Assembly (NCBI GenBank): GCA_031278675.1
Contig: JAITJY010000432.1
Coordinates: 1 to 5,050 of the forward strand
Direction: 5' to 3'
DNA: 5,050 bases
Source of the DNA: Bifidobacteriaceae bacterium
Lineage (GTDB): Bacteria; Actinomycetota; Actinomycetes; Actinomycetales; WQXJ01
A program made the translations under genes and the position numbers. How positions within the stretch are numbered: the first letter of the stretch is position 1; every line of letters starts with the position of its first letter. A model generated the notes under the pieces. That model did no database searches and was not told where the DNA came from. It saw only the letters and a list, made by a program, of their open reading frames with translations. Shown here one piece after another: positions 1 through 4,007 of this stretch.

Positions 1-100
1 CGCCAGCCCAGCCGCGCACGCCACCTCCCCGCCGGCCGATGCCGCCAGCCCAGCCGCGCACGCCGCCTCCCCGCCGGCCGATGCCGCCAGCCCAGCACCC
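1..100. repeat. 42-bp tandem repeat (about 2.3 copies) inside the GtrA linker
   Basis: Copies start at 1, 43 and 85. Copies 1 and 2 differ at only one base (A at 23, G at 65), which changes Thr to Ala. The third copy matches for about 12 bases and then diverges. The period is a multiple of three, so the repeat adds 14-residue units (core ASPAAHA, then SPPADA) without breaking the frame. More copies may lie upstream of the window. Confidence 0.9.
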
Positions 101-370
101 CAAACCACCTCGCCGAACGCGGCCCCCGGCCCGCAAAAGTCACGGGCTTCGCGGATACCCGTCCGGGAAATGGTGACGTTCGGGCTGGCTAATGCGATCG
201 GAATTGTTATTACGGGCGCCTGCCTTTATTTTTCGCGGTGGGTGTTGGGGTTCCACAGCGCGGGCGCCGATGCGATCGCGCGCAACATTGGGATAGCGCT
301 GGGCACCATCTTCCGCTATTTGGCGTACAAGTTCTGGGTGTTTAAGACACCGCAGAAAGAAACACGGTGA
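2..370 (+). CDS. GtrA-family membrane protein, C-terminal part (5' end outside window)
   Basis: The frame is open from the first bases of the window and ends at TGA 368-370, so this is the 3' end of a longer gene; ATG 170 is probably internal. The first 55 or so visible residues are an Ala/Pro/Ser-rich, non-membrane stretch containing a 14-residue tandem repeat. It is followed by two hydrophobic segments: one from VTFGLANAIGIVITG to about SRWVLGF, the other around IARNIGIALGTIFRYLAYKF. The protein ends with the aromatic/basic FRYLAYKFWVFK signature. Known of the family: actinobacterial GtrA proteins (for example Rv3789) have a GtrA core ending in RxWTF, followed by an extra helix pair ending in FRFWxYRxWVF, which is what is seen here. 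GtrA proteins are small membrane proteins involved in polyprenyl-phosphate-linked sugar transfer or cell-wall polysaccharide assembly. The N-terminal core lies upstream and is inferred. The last 29 bp overlap the convergent sensor-kinase gene. Confidence 0.75.
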   Translation, partial: ASPAAHATSPPADAASPAAHAASPPADAASPAPQTTSPNAAPGPQKSRASRIPVREMVTFGLANAIGIVITGACLYFSRWVLGFHSAGADAIARNIGIALGTIFRYLAYKFWVFKTPQKETR

Positions 371-1592
371 AGACCGGCGGGCGCCGCTGAGACAGTTCGA
401 GGCGACCGCCGTCTGCGGCCATCAGGTCGCGGGCCAGCGCTAACCCGAGCCCCGTCGATCCCCCGGCGGAAAACTCACGCTCGAAGATGCGCGGTGCCAA
501 CTCCTCGCTGACGCCCGGCCCTTCGTCTGCTACCTCGACCGCGACACCGCCTTGGACCTCGCGGCCCCGCAAGATGGTGACGCCATCGCCGTGCGTCACG
601 GAGTTCTCCAGGAGGGTGGCGATCACCTGCGCCAACGACCCGGGCGAAGCCACCACCGACAAAGATTCGTCGACGCTGGTGACCAACGTGCGCCCGGCTT
701 GCGCAAACACGGGTTGCCATTCTTCTTGCTGCTGGTGGAACACTTCGCTGAGACGCAGTAGGCGGCGCGGCGCGCCCGCCCCAGGCGTTTTGGTCCGGCC
801 CAACAACTCATCGATTGTTGTGGACAAGCGTTCGATCTGTTCCAGCGCGATCCGCGCTTCTTCTTGGACGCCGGCCTCGGTTGAAACGTATTCGATTTCT
901 TCTAGACGCATCGACAACGCGGTCAACGGTGTCCTTAGCTGATGTGATGCGTCCGAAGCGAACTGACGCTCGGTCGCCAGCCGCTTGGCCATCCGCTCGC
1001 CGGACCGAGACAATTCCTCAGCGACCAGATCAATCTCCTCGATCCCAGCCTTCGGCGCATCAATGCGGAGCTGACCAGCGCCGAGTTGCTCCGCGCTGGC
1101 CGCCAAGTAAACCAGCGGCGCCGAGATCCGCCGCGCTTGACCGGCCGCCAAGGCCATCCCGGCCGCCATCGCGACCAGGCATAAGGCGAGGACAATGCCG
1201 ACGGCCGGCAGCGCCCGCAGGTTCATTTGCGACCATGAAACCTCGAATCTGACGTCGGTCGCGGTCAGAGGCGAAGCCTCCAATACAACCACCGGACCCA
1301 AGATGGCGGCTCCGGCCGTGATGACATGACCATCAGCCAGTTCCACCTGGATGTGCGCGGGTAGCTGGCTCGCATCCTGGCTCAGGTAACTGTCCACCAT
1401 CCCTTGAGTCACCGGCAGGTGCGCCGATTCGTAGCTGTCCAAGGCGGACGCCAACGAATCGGCCCGGCGCTGGACCTCAGCCTCGGCTTCGGCCGTGGCC
1501 AACTGCGACGCGAAAAACCCGAGGGGCAAACCCAACAAGAAGACCGCGACCGCCACCGCCCAGCTAGTGGCGACCATCAAACGACGGCGCAC
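342..1592 (-). CDS. HAMP-containing sensor histidine kinase of a two-component system
   Basis: This is a membrane-bound histidine kinase of 416 residues that autophosphorylates and passes phosphate to the response regulator encoded just upstream. Visible parts: RRRL plus a hydrophobic helix (about 7-29), an extracytoplasmic sensor segment of about 95 residues (30-126) with no recognised fold, a second helix (about 127-150) and a HAMP linker (about 150-203). The H-box is FASDASHQLRTPLTAL with phospho-accepting His217. The ATP-binding domain has an N-box (LLENSVTHG, Asn330), G1 (DEGPG 356-360) and G2 (GLGL 381-384). The start is GTG, 6 nt after the regulator's TGA, so translational coupling is likely. 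An ATG five codons in (1577-1575) is the alternative, but the basic RRRL before the first helix favours GTG. The DASHQLRTPLTAL type of H-box is common in actinobacteria. The ligand is unknown; envelope stress is inferred from the adjacent sigma gene. The stop TAA lies inside the convergent GtrA gene. Confidence 0.93.
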   Translation of the reverse strand: MRRRLMVATSWAVAVAVFLLGLPLGFFASQLATAEAEAEVQRRADSLASALDSYESAHLPVTQGMVDSYLSQDASQLPAHIQVELADGHVITAGAAILGPVVVLEASPLTATDVRFEVSWSQMNLRALPAVGIVLALCLVAMAAGMALAAGQARRISAPLVYLAASAEQLGAGQLRIDAPKAGIEEIDLVAEELSRSGERMAKRLATERQFASDASHQLRTPLTALSMRLEEIEYVSTEAGVQEEARIALEQIERLSTTIDELLGRTKTPGAGAPRRLLRLSEVFHQQQEEWQPVFAQAGRTLVTSVDESLSVVASPGSLAQVIATLLENSVTHGDGVTILRGREVQGGVAVEVADEGPGVSEELAPRIFEREFSAGGSTGLGLALARDLMAADGGRLELSQRRPPVFTVFLSAVS

Positions 1593-1598
1593 CTCGGG

Positions 1599-2279
1599 TC
1601 AACTGGTCGTCTCGAACCGGAAGCCCATGCCACGCACGGTGGAAATGTAACGCGGGGCGGCGGCATCGTCCCCGAGCTTGCGCCTCAACCACGAGATGTG
1701 CATATCCAACGTCTTGGTCGAACCCGACGGGTCGGAACCCCACACCTCGCGCATCAGATCATCCCGGTTGACCACCGACCCGGCGTCCCGCACCAGCGCC
1801 TGGAGCAGATCAAACTCCTTCGCGGTGAGATGCAGTTCGCGCTCACCGTGGAAAGTGCGGTGCGCCGCCACGTCCAAGCGGACGTCTTGCGCCCGCAACT
1901 CGTCTCCGAACACACCATCCCCGCCGGAACGCCGCAACAGCGCACGCACCCGGGCCAGCAACTCAGCTAGCCGGAACGGCTTGGTGACGTAGTCATCCGC
2001 GCCCGCATCCAAGCCCACCACCAGATCGACCTCATCCGCGCGGGCCGTCAGAATCAAGATGGGTGGCAGGGGCCCTCGCGCGCGCAGCGCCCGCGCCACA
2101 TCCAAACCATCCATATCCGGCAAGCCCAAGTCCAGAATCACCAGGTCAGGGACCGTCGGGGCGTCCAGGACCTGTTGCCCGGTCCCGAACACCGTTACGT
2201 CGTAGCCCTCGCGGGTCAGTGCCCGAGCCAGTGGATCAGCGATCGCCGTATCGTCTTCAGCCAGTTGAATGCGCGCCAT
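1599..2279 (-). CDS. OmpR/PhoB-family response regulator
   Basis: This is a cytoplasmic DNA-binding response regulator of 226 residues, the usual length for the OmpR family, and the partner of the adjacent kinase. The receiver domain (about 1-115) has the acidic pair Glu9/Asp10, phospho-acceptor Asp50 in VILDLGLPDMDG, Thr78 and Lys100 in the TKPF motif. The winged-helix effector domain (about 127-223) has the LTAKEFDLL start, the STKTLDMHISWLRRKLG recognition-helix region and the wing ending YISTVRGMGFRF. All catalytic residues are present. I chose ATG 2279 because MARIQLAEDD begins exactly where the receiver fold should. A start seven codons upstream would be TTG and would put the -10 box inside the coding region. 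There is no Shine-Dalgarno, but a TACAAT box ends 7 nt before the ATG, so the mRNA is probably leaderless. The family assignment is secure; target genes are unknown, with self-regulation suggested by the upstream direct repeat. Confidence 0.95.
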   Translation of the reverse strand: MARIQLAEDDTAIADPLARALTREGYDVTVFGTGQQVLDAPTVPDLVILDLGLPDMDGLDVARALRARGPLPPILILTARADEVDLVVGLDAGADDYVTKPFRLAELLARVRALLRRSGGDGVFGDELRAQDVRLDVAAHRTFHGERELHLTAKEFDLLQALVRDAGSVVNRDDLMREVWGSDPSGSTKTLDMHISWLRRKLGDDAAAPRYISTVRGMGFRFETTS

Positions 2280-2286
2280 ATCGGGA

Positions 2287-2292
2287 ATTGTA
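2287..2292 (-). promoter_or_regulatory. -10 box of a probable leaderless promoter for the regulator-kinase operon
   Basis: On the minus strand TACAAT (5 of 6 to TATAAT) is followed by 7 nt and then the ATG at 2279. This spacing puts the transcription start at, or one base before, the start codon. No Shine-Dalgarno is present. The -35 position (about 2310-2316) reads CCACTT/CCCACT, a poor match, which fits an activator-dependent promoter. Inferred from sequence only. Confidence 0.55.
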
Positions 2293-2316
2293 GGCCACAA
2301 CTAGCTAAAAAGTGGG

Positions 2317-2338
2317 CGTATTTTGACCCGATCTTGAC
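2317..2338 (-). promoter_or_regulatory. 11-bp-period direct repeat, candidate OmpR-type operator
   Basis: The minus strand carries GTCAAGATCGG followed directly by GTCAAAATACG, identical at 8 of 11 positions and in direct orientation. OmpR/PhoB-family dimers bind head to tail to direct repeats with a period of about 11 bp. The centre is about 49 bp upstream of the proposed transcription start and the promoter-proximal end abuts the poor -35 region, as for an activator. Binding by the adjacent regulator is inferred. Confidence 0.45.
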
Positions 2339-2359
2339 TTTTGTTGCTGCCGACCGCCG

Positions 2360-2986
2360 TCAAACCCGGGAGCCGATCGCCGCTCTGGCCTGGGCGCGTG
2401 CCCGGTGCAGACGCGAGCGCACCGTCCCCAACGCGACCCCCAATTCGTCGGCGATTTCTTGGTAGCTGCAGCCCTCGACATCGCACATCACCAAGGCTTT
2501 GCGCAACGACGGGTTGAGTTGGCCCAGCACCTCGGTCAGTTGAGCGTTCGCGTTGACCGCCTCAATCAGCGACTCGGGTCCGGCCTCGGGGGCCTGAAGT
2601 TGGGAGTCGTCATCGTGCAACTCTTCGAGGCGGACGCGGGCTTCGCGGCGCTTGCCGTCCAAGAATAAATTGGTCGTGATGCGCGTCAACCAACCCTCGA
2701 AGCTCCCGTCCGGGCGGTAGGTTTCCAGCGCCCGGAACACCTTGCAGAACGTTTCTTGGGTCAGGTCCTCGGCGTCCGCCCGGTTGCCGACCAGACGGTA
2801 CGCCACGCGGTAGACGTGCTGGTAATAGTGCTCGGCGATCTCGGACCAGTTGCCACCGTTCGGGGCGCCCGCAGCGTCCTTAGCCCCCACCGCACCGCCC
2901 TGCACGGAACCCGTGCTTTTGGGCGGCGCCGCGCCGAGCACTGCGCTCCCGGCCGGTCGGGCCGACGGGGCAGTCAAGTCGTTCAT
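2360..2986 (-). CDS. sigE: SigE-like ECF RNA polymerase sigma factor
   Basis: This is an extracytoplasmic-function sigma factor of 208 residues that directs RNA polymerase to stress promoters. Region 2 (about 49-117) contains HVYRVAYRLVGN, DAEDLTQETF, SFEGWLTRITTNLFLD and GKRREAR. Region 4 (about 145-203) contains VMCDVEGCSYQEIADELG and the helix-turn-helix GTVRSRLHRARAQAR. These blocks resemble M. tuberculosis SigE closely (from memory: AEDLTQETF, FEGWLHRITTNLFLD, CDIEGLSYEEIG, LGTVRSR). The first 46 or so residues are a low-complexity Ala/Gly/Pro-rich extension before the sigma fold. ATG 2986 has a strong Shine-Dalgarno (GGGAGG, 5-nt spacer), and no other Met precedes region 2. The divergent methyltransferase matches the mycobacterial sigE neighbourhood. 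Unlike that locus, no RseA-type anti-sigma gene follows; a response regulator and kinase do, 80 bp downstream. The ECF assignment is firm; the SigE name rests on similarity and synteny. Confidence 0.92.
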   Translation of the reverse strand: MNDLTAPSARPAGSAVLGAAPPKSTGSVQGGAVGAKDAAGAPNGGNWSEIAEHYYQHVYRVAYRLVGNRADAEDLTQETFCKVFRALETYRPDGSFEGWLTRITTNLFLDGKRREARVRLEELHDDDSQLQAPEAGPESLIEAVNANAQLTEVLGQLNPSLRKALVMCDVEGCSYQEIADELGVALGTVRSRLHRARAQARAAIGSRV

Positions 2987-2991
2987 CCGGG

Positions 2992-2997
2992 CCTCCC
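2992..2997 (-). promoter_or_regulatory. Shine-Dalgarno of the sigma gene
   Basis: GGGAGG on the minus strand sits 5 nt before ATG 2986. It fixes the sigma start, and shows this mRNA has a leader, unlike the regulator and methyltransferase genes. Confidence 0.8.
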
Positions 2998-3209
2998 GTT
3001 GAGCGGTGGGCTATGGCTCCGCAGTGCTCCATTTCCCAGGGTGGTGCAAGGCCCCCAGAAAAGTGAAACTCGGTTCGTCTGCAAAGGTTGTGGGCTGCTC
3101 AGTCATTTCACCCGGCTGTCCGCACTGCTCCGCTCTCAGCGCCGCGCGGCGCGGAACATCCTAGAGGCCAGCTTACTAGCCCAAACTGCGCCGCAGCGCC
3201 CAAAATGGT

Positions 3210-3235
3210 CCCGGTGTGATGAAAGTCACACCGGG
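3210..3235. promoter_or_regulatory. Perfect inverted repeat matching the CRP/GlxR operator (TGTGA-N6-TCACA)
   Basis: The arms CCCGGTGTGA (3210-3219) and TCACACCGGG (3226-3235) are perfectly complementary around a 6-nt centre, TGAAAG. The core TGTGA-N6-TCACA is the consensus bound by the cAMP receptor family, including E. coli CRP, corynebacterial GlxR and mycobacterial Rv3676. The centre lies about 88 bp upstream of the methyltransferase start and about 236 bp upstream of the sigma start, so either gene could be the target. A terminator is unlikely: there is no T-run and no gene ends nearby. The cognate regulator is not in the window. Confidence 0.65.
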
Positions 3236-3298
3236 CGACCCGCAGGCGGCCCAGCGGACGCGCCAACATTTTTGGCCCTGGTCGGGCTCCTTGTCCAG

Positions 3299-3304
3299 TA
3301 ATAT
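3299..3304 (+). promoter_or_regulatory. -10 box of a probable leaderless methyltransferase promoter
   Basis: TAATAT is followed by exactly 6 nt (CGTGGG) and then ATG 3311, which puts the transcription start on the A of the start codon. The key A at position 2 and T at position 6 of the hexamer are present. There is no good -35 at 16-19 bp spacing (CCCTGG at 17 bp) and no clear Shine-Dalgarno. Confidence 0.5.
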
Positions 3305-3310
3305 CGTGGG

Positions 3311-3976
3311 ATGGCTGGCAGCGTCGATTATGTGGCTAACTGGGTGTTCGCCGAGGATTTCATCCCAGAACCCGATGCCCTGGCCCACGCCCGCTCCCGC
3401 GCGGTCCAACTCGGTGTGCCCGCCCCCAGCCCCGGCGCCGGCGCGCTGATCGAAGTGATCGCGGCCGCCACGAAAGCCACGAACGCCGTCGAGATCGGCA
3501 CCAGCGCGGGCGTCGGGATCATCCACCTCCTGCGCACGATGCCGCCCGGCGCGATAGTCACATCCGTCGACTTAGAGGCCGCTCACCAGCACGCCGCCCG
3601 CGAAGCGCTCCGGGAAGCCGGTATCCCGGCCAGCCAGGTCCGCCTGATCAACTCGCAGCCCGCCGAGGTCTTGCCGCGGCTGGCGGACGAGGCCTACGAC
3701 ATCGTCCTGCTGGGCGGTAACAAGCTCGACTACGCCGACCGGTTGCCGGATGCGGTCAGGCTGCTGAAACCCAGCGGCATTTTGTTGGTCGATGGCGCCC
3801 TCGCCGACGGGCGTGTCCCCGACCCCGCCCGCCGCGACCCGGTGACGGTGACCGTCCGCGAGGTCGGTAAAGCGCTGCGCGCTCGTGCGGACATGACCAT
3901 CGCCATGAATGCGGCCGGTGACGGACTGCTGATCGCGGCGAAACGGGCGCGCACGCAGTTCGCTGAACGGACCTGA
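3311..3976 (+). CDS. SAM-dependent O-methyltransferase-fold protein (family 3 type, Rv1220c-like)
   Basis: This is a predicted cytoplasmic class I methyltransferase of 221 residues, a usual length for the family. The SAM-binding motif I is VEIGTSAGVG (about 60-69). The ribose-binding acidic strand is VTSVDLE (83-89, Asp87/Glu89). Later strands are AYDIVLLGGNKLDY (128-141) and LLKPSGILLVDGAL (151-164), followed by a loop with ARRDPVTVTVREV and the C-terminal strand MNAAGDGLLIAAK. The sequence and the position divergent from sigE match mycobacterial Rv1220c. Known for catechol-type members: divalent metal is held by the aspartates of a FIDADK-like motif and by an Asp-Asn pair. Here the first motif reads LLGGNK and the second DG, so metal-dependent catalysis is doubtful. 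The substrate is unknown. ATG 3311 follows a -10 box at leaderless spacing, which supports this start. The stop lies in a hairpin shared with the convergent gene. Confidence 0.88.
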   Translation: MAGSVDYVANWVFAEDFIPEPDALAHARSRAVQLGVPAPSPGAGALIEVIAAATKATNAVEIGTSAGVGIIHLLRTMPPGAIVTSVDLEAAHQHAAREALREAGIPASQVRLINSQPAEVLPRLADEAYDIVLLGGNKLDYADRLPDAVRLLKPSGILLVDGALADGRVPDPARRDPVTVTVREVGKALRARADMTIAMNAAGDGLLIAAKRARTQFAERT

Positions 3977-4007
3977 CCGGGGGCACGCGGCAGCCCCGCG
4001 AGGTCAG
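3973..4007. terminator. Hairpin spanning two convergent stop codons, candidate bidirectional terminator
   Basis: The outer arms CTGACC (3973-3978) and GGTCAG (4002-4007) pair perfectly, and the inner arms GGGGC (3980-3984) and GCCCC (3993-3997) pair around an 8-nt loop. The methyltransferase TGA (3974-3976) lies in one outer arm and the membrane-protein TGA (4006-4004, minus strand) in the other. No T-run follows on either strand, so it is not a classical intrinsic terminator, but G/C-rich hairpins lacking a U-tract are often proposed to end transcription in actinobacteria. Confidence 0.45.

Larger units (their letters stand above)
2987..3310. promoter_or_regulatory. Divergent intergenic regulatory region between sigma and methyltransferase genes
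   Basis: These 324 bases hold no convincing gene. They separate two divergent starts and contain, in order, the sigma Shine-Dalgarno, a 14-bp G/C palindrome at 3139-3152, the CRP-type inverted repeat at 3210-3235 and the methyltransferase -10 box at 3299-3304. No convincing promoter for the sigma gene was found: the only minus-strand A/T-rich candidate near the CRP-type site, TAGTAA at 3178-3173, matches TATAAT at just 3 of 6 positions. The length suggests a long sigma mRNA leader or several regulated promoters. Confidence 0.6.

Noticed and set aside
1..100. The 42-bp repeats as a CRISPR or intergenic repeat array
   Set aside because: Copies are directly adjacent with no spacers, keep a multiple-of-three period, and lie inside an open reading frame.
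487..942. Long plus-strand open frame opposite the kinase gene
   Set aside because: It lies antisense to the kinase's H-box and ATP-binding motifs, its translation is Arg/Ser/Pro-rich with no domain, and it is typical of mirror frames in G/C-rich coding DNA.
1404..1970. Plus-strand open frame of 188 codons across the kinase-regulator junction
   Set aside because: It is antisense to two well-supported genes, has Gln/Arg/His-rich low-complexity composition, and shows no ribosome site or recognisable motif.
3063..3111. GTGAAA (3063-3068) and TTTCAC (3106-3111) as an inverted-repeat operator
   Set aside because: The six-base arms are 37 nt apart, and such matches are common by chance.
3153..3157. 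GGAAC on the plus strand, like the -35 of a SigE-type ECF promoter facing the methyltransferase
   Set aside because: No CGTT/GTT-type -10 follows at 16-19 bp, and the TAATAT box next to the ATG explains the start better.
3173..3178. Minus-strand TAGTAA as a sigma-gene -10 activated from the CRP-type site
   Set aside because: It matches TATAAT at only 3 of 6 positions, and the nearest -35-like TTGGGC is 19 bp away; too weak to list.
2756..3301. Plus-strand open frame through the sigma N-terminus and the divergent region
   Set aside because: It runs antisense to the sigma gene and across the regulatory region with no domain; its length reflects G/C bias.
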